64,000 nucleotides of DNA from Pinus tabuliformis (lineage: Eukaryota > Streptophyta > Pinopsida > Pinales > Pinaceae): positions 1,680,322,167 through 1,680,386,166 of the forward strand of contig CM062818.1 of the NCBI GenBank assembly GCA_031772625.1, written 5' to 3'. Under the pieces are notes generated by a model. It did no database searches and had not been told where the DNA came from. It saw only the letters and a list, made by a program, of their open reading frames with translations. A program made the translations under genes and the position numbers. How positions within the stretch are numbered: position 1 is the first letter of the stretch; each line of letters starts with the position of its first letter. This document shows positions 11,553-22,841 of this stretch, in pieces.

Positions 11553-13058
11553 ATGGCATCTGAGCATTCATCGGAATATGAAGTGGAAACCCAAAGTGAC
11601 TCACCCTTGGAAGAACAGGCACCCCAGAGGCCTCATAAAGGTGGCAGACATGTTAGAGAAGAACCAACCACCCTTACAGAATTGCAGGCCTGCCCTCTTG
11701 CCATGTTTTGTTTTTAGCATCAGTCATGCTATGAGTTTTGTCAAAAGGTGGCTAGTGTTCAATTTCATCATGAGCTGGCTCGTCTTTTTGTGCTGCACTT
11801 ACATGGAGATCAAGCTACCTTAGCCAGTGTCACCTTCACCCTTACACCAGAATCTGTCTCATTAGCAATCGGCATACCGAACATTGGAGAACCATGGCAC
11901 AAGAAACAGAAGATTGACCGGCAGCATTATGAGCCATACATTAAAACCAGTTTCTTGAGGTAGCTCAAGAGAGTGTTGCCATTCTGATATCTAAAAGATG
12001 AATATGCTCCACTAATGAAATTGATCATGAAATATTTCAGCTGTGAGGGATGGTTCTCTCGTCTCTATGCTTATCAAATCAGGTTGCTCATGCATTTCAC
12101 CAGGGTACGGATGATGGACATTCTGTATTTCATTTGCCGGAACATAGAGAGGATGACCACCCTTGTGCAGCATAAAACCCCTTAGCAACAACTTAAAAGT
12201 GTCTATCATTTTGCTCTTATTAAGATTTTGGTGGTTCATCAGCTTGAATTATAGGGCATCATCTGGGATGATTTCATCTCTCGTGATTTCTTCAGAGCTT
12301 CACAAGGATTATCAGAGGTTAAGCATGAAGGTGGACCTTCTCATCAGTATGAGTGCCATGAGACCGCTAGTGTGCCGATATTCATCAAATATGAGAGAGG
12401 CACCAAACATTTGTTTGCAGCGGCAAAGCGAGTGTTATCTCCACTCGAGGTGGAAGGGGCCTCATTTCCTCCATCAACATCATAGGTACAGGACAAAGGC
12501 AAGAGGTCAATGTAGGATGAGGGGACTTCAGGTGAAAGAGAGACCAAATTCATTCTCATTCATGATGATGATACAGATACGGGCCCACAAAGTGCCAAAC
12601 TTAGGGAGATCATCCAGGAGCAGCAAACAGAGATCCAAGCCTTATCCATTGACTTGGAGAGAGCTAAGTGGACCATGAAGTACTTGGAGCAGAGGAACAA
12701 ACAGCTTGAGGATCAACAAGCAATCATGGAGCTACAAAACATTCGCGAGCATTGCCAAGCTGCACAAAGGAGAAGAATTGATCTCATGTCATTGAAGCAA
12801 GAGATTAATGAGGATTGGGAGGTTAATCTCGAGAGAGTTAACATGCAGTTAGAGAGGCTGTTGGACAAGGCCGATAAGGATCATACATTTTTGAGACACA
12901 TGGCTTTCCACTACATGGCACGAAACAAGGTCCGCAAGGCACGAATCAGGAATTTAAAAGCAAAATTGAGGTAGGCAATAAGGAAGAAAAAGAGGCAAAG
13001 GGAGCTTGATCGTCTTTAGATACTGGACGAAGCCTCTGTAGCCTAGAATAACACTTAA
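11553..13058 (+). pseudogene. LTR-encoded protein of A, 5' LTR copy
   Basis: The frame starts ATGGCATCTGAGC and spans 502 codons including the terminal TAA, exactly the length of the 3' LTR copy, so no net indels have accumulated. It has about ten internal stops, several at codons that read CAG or CAA in the other LTR (for example 11715, 12180, 13044). Two stops (12483 and 12513) are shared by both LTRs, so they predate this insertion or divide the frame into two proteins. The N-terminal 250 residues form a predicted globular domain (FTLTPE, then a His/Phe/Met-rich helical section such as NILYFICRNIERM in the better copy). The C-terminal 180 residues are a Lys/Glu/Arg-rich coiled coil. It is neither gag nor pol, and I do not recognise its function. 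The domain order resembles the frame in element B. Confidence 0.75.
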
Positions 13059-14054
13059 TGAAGAAGCTCCAACCCAAATTTCAAGAAATTTGGGGCATTT
13101 TTGACATTTTGGAAATTTTTTGCACAAAAACAGGGTTTTTCTCCCTGTGCGCTGTGCCACCTGGCATGCGCTTTTGCTAGGGAGCTTCAAACTGCAAAAA
13201 GTTTATATTTTTGGATTTGGCATGAAAAATCATGACTGCTGGTGCATTTCCAAGAAGTTTGGGCAAGTTTTGAGTCCCCAGGAGGTCAAAAACAATAAAA
13301 AAATGACCTCTTTGCCCTATTTTGACACATAGGAAGTAGTCTTGGGAGATTGAAGTTTTGGAGGGACAAAATGGAACCAAATTCAGAAATTCCACTTGGG
13401 TTGGAAAGTAGACAGGTAGGGATTTCCAACAAGCACACTTGGGCTCAATTTGGACTTCAAGAAGTGCCTCAAACGCAGCCTCAAAGTGGCACGATGCACA
13501 CAGATTTTGGCGCGACTCAGAGGTTTTTTGCTCAATTTTTTACCTTCCAGCTCAGAAATTCAGCCAGTTTGACTAGTTTTGCTTTGTGATGTAATTTTTG
13601 ATCTATCTTGATGTAATTGGATAAACAAGATGTAATTTTGGCACTTATTTACTCGTTCTAGAGGATTCATTCACTAAAAAGTGAAAATTTAATGAATGAA
13701 TCAGTTTCCTACCTTATAGAGGCAAGTTGTTTTGATTGCCTAGATTTTAGTGCTTTGTTTAGAATTGGTTGAAACAGCTTCTAGAATGATGAGCTCGACC
13801 CCTAGAGGCAAGGGAATGGGTTGGGATAGTTTATATCATGTAGTTCCTAAGTTATTTTCAGGGTTGGACACTTGGGATTGCTTAAGAACTTCATTGTACA
13901 TTCTATCTCTGTATTTTTGGCTAAGGAAAGACCAGGGTTTTGCAGCACTGTTTGGGATCCATGTGGCTTTATGTTTTGATGGTGTGCTTCTCTAAGTAAT
14001 TGTAAGTTCATTACTGTTATGTGTATCATTTTCATTTCTTTTCTTCTGAATTTG

Positions 14055-14060
14055 AATAAA
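14055..14060 (+). terminator. Possible poly(A) signal in A 5' LTR
   Basis: AATAAA about 1 kb after the LTR-internal frame and 465 bp before the LTR end. In the 3' LTR the same site reads AACAAA, so a signal lost there by one change or an alternative site is possible. Confidence 0.35.
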
Positions 14061-14417
14061 TGAGTGATTAAGGTGGAATCCATTAACTGTTATGCTCTGC
14101 CTTTGAATTTGTTTAAATTTCCATGTTTTCATCTGTTTAAGGAGAATTCTTGAGACTCTCTTGCTCTCCTTAGCTCATAACGAGTCTGATCTATTCATTC
14201 ACTCAATTTAAAAGCATCAAAATGATTGCCTTCCTTGCCCCAAACAGAACTCAGCAGAAACTGTGCCTCATCCCGAAGCCCAATTTGCCTTTCCCTGTTT
14301 CCAACACAAAACCCCCAAAAACTCACAACAAACCCTTGTACTTAATACCTAGCCTAATATTAGCTTTTATTACAGTCATCTCGAGCCCCATCGATTACCT
14401 TTTGCTGAGATCGACCC

Positions 14418-14458
14418 GGAGAGAGCCCTCTCCTGTCCTCGTAGGGCTAGCTACGAGG
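14418..14458 (+). other. Tandem hairpins near the A 5' LTR end
   Basis: Hairpin 1 (14418-14433) has stem GGAGAG/CTCTCC with loop AGCC. Hairpin 2 (14437-14458) has the 8-bp stem CCTCGTAG/CTACGAGG with loop GGCTAG. They are three bases apart and 67 bp from the LTR end. The 3' LTR copy lies at 25708-25748, with one mismatch opened in each outer pair. Element B has the same pair of hairpins with different stem sequences but the same loops, which indicates RNA-level selection. The role (poly(A) processing, dimerisation or packaging) is unknown. Confidence 0.7.
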
Positions 14459-14528
14459 CTGAGCGTGGTTTGATGTGGACCTAGAACCTTGTCTTTTCAG
14501 CCTGAGGCAAATCTAGGCTCTAACATGG

Positions 14529-14546
14529 TGGCGACTCCACTGGGGA
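14529..14546 (+). promoter_or_regulatory. Primer-binding site, tRNA-Arg type
   Basis: TGGCGACTCCACTGGGGA, 18 nt, begins three bases after the LTR end. It is the complement of a plant tRNA-Arg 3' end with acceptor stem GACTCCA/TGGAGTC plus discriminator G and CCA. tRNA-Arg priming is known from Tat/Ogre elements. The three extra bases (TGG) between LTR and primer site look like a repeated TGG. Confidence 0.85.
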
Positions 14547-14818
14547 AGAAAATGGTTTGCTTGTTGATTTCATTGGTTTTCTAAGCTACAAACAGAGCTT
14601 GAAGTTATGTGAGGTAGCCTTCGAAACGATTTTGCTTTGCATTAGCGCAAGTAGATAAACGCTACTTCAGTCAATCTCCAGTCTAGCTTGTAATCGTGAC
14701 ACTCGACCTGTAAATCGCCCCAGTACATTTGAGAATTCTAAGCTTTTGGATGATAAGTTTAGAATTTGAAAGGCTGAACAAGTTGTTTATGTTCCTTTGA
14801 TTTCTTGAAAATAAAGCG

Positions 14819-16269
14819 CTGGCTTCAAAGAGATATACCAAAGCTAATCCAGATCCAAATCCTCCCCCTTTTTATGAAAATCCCAATCTGATTTCAAGAA
14901 TTGTTCGTCAAGAGAACTCTGTGACTCCCATGTTAAAATCCCGTTCTTGCCCTACAATTTTCAAGTACCTTGAAGAGCTTGATTTTGATGAAAATTTTGA
15001 ATTGTCATTGTTTAAAACCAAATCTGAAAACGCTCTTGAGTCAATCGTCCCGAATCCGGAGTTTCATGCTGCTCTAGAAATTGAAAAATCTAATAAGTCC
15101 ATTGAAAATTTCATTCTAAGACAACTCCAAACTGACATTGAGGCTGCAAATATCATTTATTTCCTAGAAGCTACATCTGCAACTCTTGGAGCTGCCACAA
15201 CTCCATCTAGCTCAAGGGTTCCCATGGAGCCGCCTTTCATTCCAACCCTTCCCCCACAGCCTACTATTGCTGATCAAAAGTCTGTTGTAAATTCACCTCC
15301 ATCTACTCCTTCTACATCCAAAATTGCTTCACCTCCGCATAAACCTCCTCATTCACCTCACACATTAACTGCACCTTCTCCCCCAACATCTCCAAGGCCG
15401 ATTGCAAATCCACCAAGAGCAATGGCTACTCGGTTTGCACCTCTCGCGCTGCCTCAAGTTTTGGGTGACATGCCCGCAGATTATCAGAGTAGAATTCCTT
15501 TGTTCGATGGCACTCCTCAAAGTACCACGACACAACAACATGTGGATAAGATGACGGATTTCTTTGAGCTTCATGAGATTGATGCAAAAAACGTGACCAT
15601 GAGATTATTCGTGCAGACTTTCGCAGGTGAGGTGAGAAAATGGTTTAGAGCTCTGATAGCCAGAAGTATTCCCACATTATAAGAGCTTCAAAGACAGTTT
15701 TTGGATCACTGGGAAGTCAAGAAAGACCCTCTTCAGATCACTTCTGAATATACCAAGATCAAGCGAAATGCTAGTGAATCCGTGCAAGACTATTGTACAA
15801 GATTCAATGCGGTTTATAATGCAATTCCAGATGATTTAAGGCCAACTAGAAAGTCAGCTTTGCTAAAGTTCCCGGATGGTTTTGATCCGGACATGGCTTA
15901 TCAATTAAGAGAGAGAGATCCAGCTACCTTAGAAGAAATGCAGAAAATTTCCATTAGTGTTGAGGCAAATTTGAATGATAAGAGAGCTAGATTGAAAACC
16001 GAGAAGAGAGTTTCAATAAAGGAAGAAGCTTCTACCTCAGATCAAGTGCTCCGCAAGGTAGAAAAGATGATTGAAAAGTTGACACTTGATAAGCCTGAAC
16101 CTCAGATCCGGAATCCTAATTTCCTTGGGCAAAAACAACCTCAATTCAGGATCAAACAATGTGAGCAACAAGCACAAGAACTGACATCACAATAGTAGCA
16201 AGTAAAGACACCTCTTCAGCGGAATTTTGTTGGTCCCGAATCTGATGATGTAGATCATGTAATAGGGGA
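14819..16269 (+). pseudogene. Element A gag
   Basis: This is the capsid precursor. The frame is open from 14801. The natural start is probably at 14819, where CTG stands in place of ATG just before GCTTCAAAG, since the protein context (ASKRYTKANP) begins there and no ATG precedes it. An N-terminal section is followed by a Pro/Ser/Thr-rich stretch (15190-15460). The gag domain follows: MPADYQSRIPLFDGTP, FAGEVRKWFRAL, then after a TAA at 15680, QRQFLDHWE and VQDYCTRFNAVYNAIPDDLR. Two adjacent TAG codons occur at 16193-16198. No CCHC zinc knuckle is visible, which is common in Tat-clade gags. Near 16270 a single-base change throws the downstream frame into pol. Confidence 0.85.
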
Positions 16270-17547
16270 AGAAAATATTTCTTTACTCCTGATGATATGC
16301 CCACCTTTATAACTGAATATGATGAGTATGTAGAAAGTTCAGCTGTACAGCAGGATGCAGATTTTATCTTGGCGAATGATACAGCTCTTGAAGAGGAGTC
16401 GGATGAGTATCAGAGAGGGTATATGCATGCCTTGTCCACCCAACAGCGTTAGTATTCATTAAGAAATAAAAATGTCCCCATCAATCCAATCCAGAAGAGA
16501 AAGGAAGGTCCAACATCTAAGAATGAGCCACCTGTTGCACCAAATAAAGGAAAAGAAGTTGCTGATCCAACTCCTAGCAAATCTCCATCAGCAAATGAAA
16601 GAGTCAATCAGCCAATTGTATCAAAAGATAAAGCTGAGAAGAAAGAGGTTCCAGCCAAAGAGGTAGAGAAGACTTCTGCTTTTAGTTTAGAAAATGAAAT
16701 TTCTAAATTGAAGGTATCCATTCCCTTGACAGAGCTGATGAGGAACAACAGTTATAGAGGTCAGGTTTCCAAAATTTTGAATTTTGATCCAATGTCTGAT
16801 ATGGTGAGTGTAGAAGATGATCAACCTGAACTGATTTTTGGACCAGCATTGAATGGTGAGTCTCCAGATAGTGATGTGCCTCCTTTTTATATCAGTTTGA
16901 GAGTGCATGAGTTTGTGTTGCATAATGCTATGATTGTTTCCGATGCCTCCCACAATCTTATGCCCAAGGCTATCATGGAAAAGTTGGGTTTGGACATCAC
17001 CAGGAAGTACCATGATCTCTATTCATTTGATTCTAGCAGGGTGAGATGTATTGGGCTCATTAAAGATTTGGTGGTCAGTATGGATCATATTCTGGCAAAG
17101 AACGTTTTGATGGATGTAGTGGTGGCGAATATACCTCCTAGATTTGGAATGCTTTTTTCCAGATCTTGGGGAGCAAAGATTAAAGGAACTATGCAGCTTG
17201 ATTTCTCCTATGCAACGGTTCCTGTGTTTGGCCAAATGAGAAAACTTTATCGGGATCAGAAAATGAAATACATGATTACAAGCAAGGAGAAACCAATTAA
17301 TAATCCGATTAACTATGTACATACAGATTTAGATTCTTTTGTTTTGTATTCAAATAGTTTTAATGAGATTGATAGTCAGTTAGTTACAACAAATGATATT
17401 CCAGAAATAGCAGAGAATTTCAGAGAAGTTTCGAAGAAAGAAAGTCAAGAATAGGGCAATACCATTCAGAAATCAGAAAAGGGTAATGGACAACAAGCAG
17501 AAAAAATACAGCAAATAGAGTTTCAGCACTTAGAAGAAAAGGAAGAT
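16270..17547 (+). pseudogene. Element A protease region of pol
   Basis: This is the pol N-terminus with a retropepsin-like aspartic protease that would process gag-pol. A Lys/Glu/Pro-rich linker (16460-16690) leads to the protease. The signature that should read ALxDSGASHNLMP appears as IVSDASHNLMPKAI, so the catalytic Asp is Val and the Gly is Asp. This copy cannot be active. The flap and C-terminal parts (VVVANIPPRFGMLFSRSWGA, then GTMQLDFSYATVPV) match Tat/Ogre-type proteases. A TAG at 17452 separates it from the next domain, in the same phase. Confidence 0.85.
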
Positions 17548-18000
17548 GGCCTGTGGACTATGGATTTCGATGGAGCAGTGGGAAATGATGGTGTTGGAAT
17601 TGGAATTTTGGTACTCAGTCCTTTTTCTGCTCCAAATAAAGTGCCGAGTACTGTGCGGGTATGTTCTTACAAAATTTCTTTTGATTGCTCAAACAATGAA
17701 GTTGAGTATGAGGCTTTGATCGCTGGCCTAAAAATCCTAAGAAAGCTGAATGCTAAGAGGATGGCTGTATATGGCAACTCCGAATTGGTGATTAAGCAAG
17801 TTAAAGGCGAATATCAAGCAAAGCATCCTCGGCTGCGGGCATATCAGAATGCTGTTCTAGACATTTTGAAGTTGTTTTCAGATTATACTCTGATGTGTGT
17901 GCCTCGTATTCAAAATAGTATTGCTGATGCACTTGCTAAGGCAGCAAGTAATTTGAAGATTCCTATGAATTCAAGTAATAAATTTGAAATCCATGTGAAA
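17548..18000 (+). pseudogene. Element A archaeal/plant-type RNase H, upstream of RT
   Basis: A second RNase H of the archaeal/plant (aRNH) type, which degrades RNA in RNA-DNA hybrids. Visible motifs are MDFDGAVGNDGVGIGILV (first Asp), NNEVEYEALIAGLKIL (Glu), VYGNSELVIKQVKGEY (third acidic position, Asp changed to Asn) and IADALAKAASNL (final Asp). It lies between protease and reverse transcriptase. In the Tat/Ogre elements I know, the extra RNase H follows the gypsy RNase H, between it and integrase. The gypsy RNase H is also still present after RT here, in degenerate form. The domain is in frame and continuous with RT (one open frame 17560-20001). Confidence 0.85.
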
Positions 18001-18199
18001 CATCGTCCGACTATCCCGGATAATCATAGATATTGGCAAGTTTTCCAAGATGATGAGGAGATTGATGATTTTCTGCAAAACAAAGGTAAGTTCAAAGATA
18101 CCTCAATTGATGTACAACATGATGACGGAAAGGATGATGTGCAGATCAATCAAATGGAAGTGTTGCAGCTCAAGGATAATGTGATTCCTAAAGGCTTGA

Positions 18200-19795
18200 T
18201 ACCTTCGGAAGAACTCTTTGATCATGATGATGTAGCCACCAAACCAACATTGCAGCCAACAGAGAAGGGAGTCGAAGAGGTGAATATTGGAACAACCGAA
18301 CATCCGAAAATGGTAAAGCTGTCCAAAACATTGCCACCGAAGGTAAAAACCAAATATATCAGTTTGTTGTCATCGTTTTCCGATGTGTTTGCTTGGGACT
18401 ATTCTGATCTGAAGACATATGAAACCAATATAATTCAACACACAATTCCTATTAAGCCTAATCAGAAACCTTTCAGACAGAAGTTAAGAAGGCTTAATCC
18501 AAAATTGCTGCCATCAATTGAGAAGGAGATAAATAGGTTGTATAGATTAGGAGTCATTGTTCCCATCGGTTTTTCTGATTGGATCTCTAATTTGGTGCCC
18601 GTACGAAAGAAGACAGGTGAGATTTGTTTGTGCATTGATTTTCAGAATCTGAACAAAGTTTCATTGAAGGATAATTATCCGCTGCCAAAAATGGATCACA
18701 TACTTCAGCGGGTAGTTGGAGCATCTGGTATGTCACTACTCGATGGTTATTCCAGATACAACCAAATTTTAGTCCATGAAGATGACCGAGACAAAACAAC
18801 GTTCACCACTCCATGGGGAACCTTTCATTACGCCAAAATGCCTTTCGGTTTGAAGAACGCGGGTGCCACTTTTCAACGGGAAATGGACTTGGCTATCGCA
18901 AATGAGAAGGATGTCTTCTTGGTTGTGTACCTTGATGATTTGACCATGTTTTCCAAATCAGATGAAGAACACTTGTATCATTTGAAAATTGTCTTCCAAA
19001 AATGCAGAAAATATGTTGTGTCGCTGAATCCTAAGAAGAGTTTGTTTGCCATGGATGAAGGCAAACTTCTTGGGCACATTATCTCAAAGGATGACATTCG
19101 TATTGATCCAGCACATGTGGAAGCAATTCAGCAAATTGACCTGCCCCAGAATAAGAAGGAGATTCAATCGTTTAATGGTAAGATGAATTTTCTGCGTCGC
19201 TTTGTTCCTAATCGTTCTGAACATCTAAGGGAGATTACAAACATGCTTAAGAAGGACAGCCAAGTGACATGGATGGAAGAGGCTGTAAAATATTTCAATT
19301 TAGTAAAATTGGCTCTTTCTTCAGCCCCGGTTCTAATCAGCCCGGATTATACTCAGGATTTTATATTGTTTTCATTTGCTTTGGAGCATACTATGGCAGC
19401 TGTATTAATGCAGAAAAAAGATGAGCATGAAAGACCCATTACTTTCTTTAGTCAGACTATAAGAGATGCTACTTTGAAATACAACATTATTAAGAAGCAA
19501 GCCCTTGCACTTGTAAAAGCACTGAAAGATTTCCGCGTGTATATTCTGCATTCCCATATTTTAGCTTATGTTCCTAACGCTACTGTCAAAGATGTTTTGG
19601 TCCAAACAGATCCTGAAGGAAGACGTGGCAAGTGGATTGCAGCTTTGCTGGAGTATGATGTAGAGATAAGGCCCATGAAGCTTGTTAAAGGACAGGGATT
19701 GGCAAAGTTAATGGCTGAATCAAATCTGCACGTCTTAGACATAAATATGATTGCTGCTATGTCCGATGAAAATGAGGAAAGTTTGTCCATTCAGG
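18200..19795 (+). pseudogene. Element A reverse transcriptase and degenerate gypsy RNase H
   Basis: Ty3/gypsy RT with finger motifs KPFRQKLRRLNP, SNLVPVRKKTGEICLCIDFQ, LPKMDHILQRVVGASGMSLL and MPFGLKNAGATFQREMD. The catalytic box YLDD is intact near 18926 (about residue 456 of the frame beginning at 17560), followed by GKLLGHIISKDDIRIDP. The connection/RNase H part follows (SSAPVLISPDYTQDF, AAVLMQKKDE, RPITFFSQTI, LVKGQGLAKLMAES), but the usual catalytic D-x-S is replaced (SFALEH), so the gypsy RNase H looks inactive. This is the best-preserved coding region of A, with no stop from 17560 to 20001. Confidence 0.9.
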
Positions 19796-21075
19796 TAGCT
19801 GAAATCTTTGTTCTTTCTCCATGGTATTCAGATATCATATATGTACTTCAGAATTTGTCTGCGCCGCCTGGTATGGCTAGAAACAAAGCTAGAACTCTTA
19901 AGTTAAAGGTTGCTAAGTTTTGTATTTTGAATTCTGCACTTTATTGGAAAGATCCCGGTGGTGTTTTGTTAAATTGTTTGGTGGAAGAAGAAGCGAAGTA
20001 GGTCATGGAGGATTTCCATAAAGGAGATTGTGGCAGTCACCTTTTTTGGAAAACAACGACAAATAAAATTCTTAGGGCTGGATACTATTGGCCGACATTG
20101 TTTGCTGATGTGTTCAAAACTGTCAAGAGTTGTCATAACTGTCAGATTTTTGAAGGAAAGCAGAAATTACAGCCTTTGCCACTTAAGCCCATTGAGGTGA
20201 GTGCCCCTTTTCAGCAGTGGGGGTTGGATTTCATTGGTGAAATTCATCCCGCTTCTTCAGGACAACATCGATGGATCCTCACTGCGACAGATTATTTCAC
20301 GAAGTGGATCGAAGCAATTCCCACTAGGCAAGCTACGAATGCAATAATAATTTCATTCCTTGAGAATAATATTTTGTCTCGTTTTGGTTGCCCGAGTAAG
20401 TTAATCACTAATAACGCAACAACTTTCAAGTAAAAAAGGATGGTTGAGTTTTGTAGTAAATATCACATTACTTTGGGGCACTCAACCGCCTATCATCCAC
20501 AAGGCAATAGATTGGCGGAGTCTTCCAACAAATCTTTAGTTAATATCATTAAGAAGATGCTGGAAATCAACAAGAAGAGTTGGCATAAGAAGTTGGTTCA
20601 TGTACTTTGGGCAGATCGAGTGAGTCATAAGAAATCCATTGGTATGTCCCCTTTTGAGATAGTTTACGGAGTTGATACCGTGTTCCCTACCTCTCTTGCA
20701 GCTCCGGTAGTCAAACTTCTTCAGGAGGCTGGTAGTGAAGATGACCCAACGTAGAGAAGACTAAATCAAATGATCCACTTGCAGCAAACACACGAAGATG
20801 TTTTTCAAAACACATTCAAGTTGCAGGAAAGAATTAAAAAGACTTATGACAGGAAAGAAAAGGTGGACACATTTCAGTTGGATGATGTGGTTTTAAAGTG
20901 GGATGCAAGGAATGAAGAAAATGGCAAGCATGGTAAGTTTGAAAATCTCTAGAAAGGTCCTTTTAAGATTGCAGCATATTGAGGTCAGAATGCATTTCTT
21001 TTGAAGGAGATGAACGGGGAAGATTGTCCAGGAGGGCCGGTCAATGGTCGGCTACTCAAGTGGTACCTTTTCTGA
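19796..21075 (+). pseudogene. Element A integrase
   Basis: DDE integrase that would join element DNA to the genome. The HHCC zinc module is complete (DFHKGDCGSHLFWK to SCHNCQ). The core has GLDFIGEI (first Asp). The second acidic site reads ITNNATTF instead of a TDN-type motif, so Asp is Asn. The Glu is in RLAESSNKSLVNIIKK. Stops occur at 19999, 20431, 20752 and 20950. The C-terminal end GGPVNGRLLKWYLF is typical of Tat-clade integrases. The phase is the same as RT throughout. Inactive. Confidence 0.88.
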
Positions 21076-21324
21076 GTTATTTCTGTTGTTTACATTGTCA
21101 TTGTAAATACCATTTTATTTCAGTTTCATTGCAAGTGTGTGCTGTGATATTTTCTTCAGTCTGGGGCCCGAAGTGAAGGCTATAATTCTGAAGAAAGATT
21201 TCAATTTTGAGTTCAATTTGTCGAGTCAGTTTTTCAGTCATTTCAGTTTCATAATTGAGTCATTTTGAGTCAAGTTTTAGTCACATAAATTGAGTTTGAG
21301 TCTCGTGTTGTTTGTCGAAATAAC
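21076..21324 (+). other. Element A 3' untranslated region
   Basis: T-rich stretch between the integrase stop and the tRNA-like sequence. It contains repeated GAGTCA/TTTCAG phrases (near 21210-21290). No reading frame and no classic polypurine tract is visible. Confidence 0.5.
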
Positions 21325-21419
21325 GACTCCATAACCCAATGGACAAAGACACTGTCTAGCTCTCCCAGAGATCTGCCGTTCTTGGCACCTCCAAGGAGCT
21401 ACCATCCCCATTGGAGCCA
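21325..21419 (+). other. tRNA-Arg-like sequence abutting the 3' LTR
   Basis: The stretch begins GACTCCATAACCCAATGGAC, closely resembling the 5' half of a plant tRNA-Arg (acceptor strand and D arm). It continues with a TCTA...CCCAGAGAT segment where the anticodon arm falls and a GTTC T-loop core. After an apparent 20-odd-base insertion it ends ATCCCCATTGGAGCCA, like a tRNA 3' end plus CCA. One A separates it from the LTR start at 21421. The insert and 3' end also fold as a hairpin (TTGG, CTCCAA with TTGGAG, CCAA; 21382-21420). This is where a polypurine tract is expected, and none is seen. It is the same isoacceptor type as the primer. The tRNA comparison is from memory. Confidence 0.65.
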
Positions 21420-22064
21420 ATGTTAGAGTCGGTTTAGTCATCCCTCTGTCAGAGTTCAAAACTCTTTTTGCATTTCATTTTAGGTGTCCCATCTTGCTCG
21501 ATCAGTTGCATTCCGTTAGGAGCACACCGTAAAATCTGTCGGAAGGGATTTGTCATTCATTCCCCTCATGTATTTTACCTGCTGGCTTAAGTTTTTTTCA
21601 TCGATGTCTATCAAAGTCCATGACAGTCAATGTCTAATATTTTAATGGGCAAAGATTCATGTCAAATCATAGGTCTAGGGTTTCAAAAATTGAGTCGTTA
21701 AAGTGTCCAAATGCCAGTAAGCCAGAGGGAGGTTCTACACATGTTCTTTATGTCGTGAATTTCATCATCATATGGATGGTTTGTGACTGTTCTTCAAAAC
21801 TCTGTTTTAAAGAAAAGTCAGCGTTTTGTCCTTTGTAATAATTTTCAAAGTTTTCAATTTTTGAAATCTTCAGGCGCAGCCCTGGTCTCCTTTGCCAAAT
21901 TCCATGTAAGCTATCCCTGCAAAAATCTGCAAAGAATTTCATTGTTTCAGTCAAAAAATCAAAAAGGAAATTCAAAAACAGAGTTGTATTAAAATAGAAA
22001 AAGTGCTAATGCCAAAACATTACAAAGGTGGGTCTTGGAGAGTTAAAAATTAAATCCATGCCTT

Positions 22065-22071
22065 TATAAAG
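22065..22071 (+). promoter_or_regulatory. TATA box of A 3' LTR
   Basis: TATAAAG in the same context as at 10772 in the 5' LTR. It lies 777 bp before the ATG of the LTR-internal frame. Confidence 0.5.
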
Positions 22072-22841
22072 ACATTTTCATGAAGATCAATGTTATTTGC
22101 ATGCCAAGACCAAGGAGAAAGCCATTCAAAGCAAATTTGTAGAGTTAGTGTGCGATTTGGGGAAAGTTAGAGGTAACTTGGCCGGCGCGGCACACTGAGG
22201 AGGCGCGACGCATTGGGAGAAAATTTCCAGTGCAAATCTGAATGGGCGCGGTGCACTGGCAGAGCGCGATGCACACACTTGAAAGCCCGAATTTGTTTCA
22301 AATCTCTCCAATTTCCCTTTATATGCGTGGATTTTCCAGGTAGGGTCAACATATTGATGTTTCATCCATTTTTGTGCTGAGTGATGGTGGTTTATGGATG
22401 CTAATGATTGAAACAAAAATTCAAACCTTTTCATTTTGAATTCCTCACATGAAAGCTGTTGCCTAGGGTTTCAAAACTTCATTGCCACAAAAGTTACTTT
22501 TTTCCATTATTTCCTTTGTCCTTAATTCCCTTTGTTCCCATTGTTCCCATCCCTAAAGGTTACTAAACCCCTATCCTAAAATTCCCTTTCCCAAAATTTT
22601 CAAATGTGAAAACCCTAAACCCTATTCCCATACGTAAATTACTAAACCCCCTCCCATATTTCCCAAACAAATCTCTCCCAATAATTCCTAGTCCCTTGAT
22701 ATTATTTCCCCTTCCTAATAGTCCCTGTTTTATTTGTTTTCCCCTTTGGTGGCAGAGTTTGTACACATCACTAAAGAGCAGTCTAAACAGTTTTCATACA
22801 GCAATATCTTTTTCTCCAAGGCAGTTTGAAAAACAACAGTC

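Larger units (their letters stand above)
10128..14525 (+). repeat. Element A 5' LTR (4,398 bp)
   Basis: It starts TGTTAGAGTCGG and ends GGCTCTAACA, with the primer site three bases beyond. Layout: about 640 bp to a TATA box (TATAAAG, 10772-10778), a CpG-rich block with repeated GCGCGGCGCAC motifs (10889-10985), a 502-codon reading frame (11553-13058), a second block of related CpG motifs near 13145-13530, an AATAAA at 14055-14060, two adjacent hairpins (14418-14458) and the end. This suggests the reading frame lies in R, between RNA start and poly(A) site, so genomic RNA would carry it at both ends. Confidence 0.95.
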
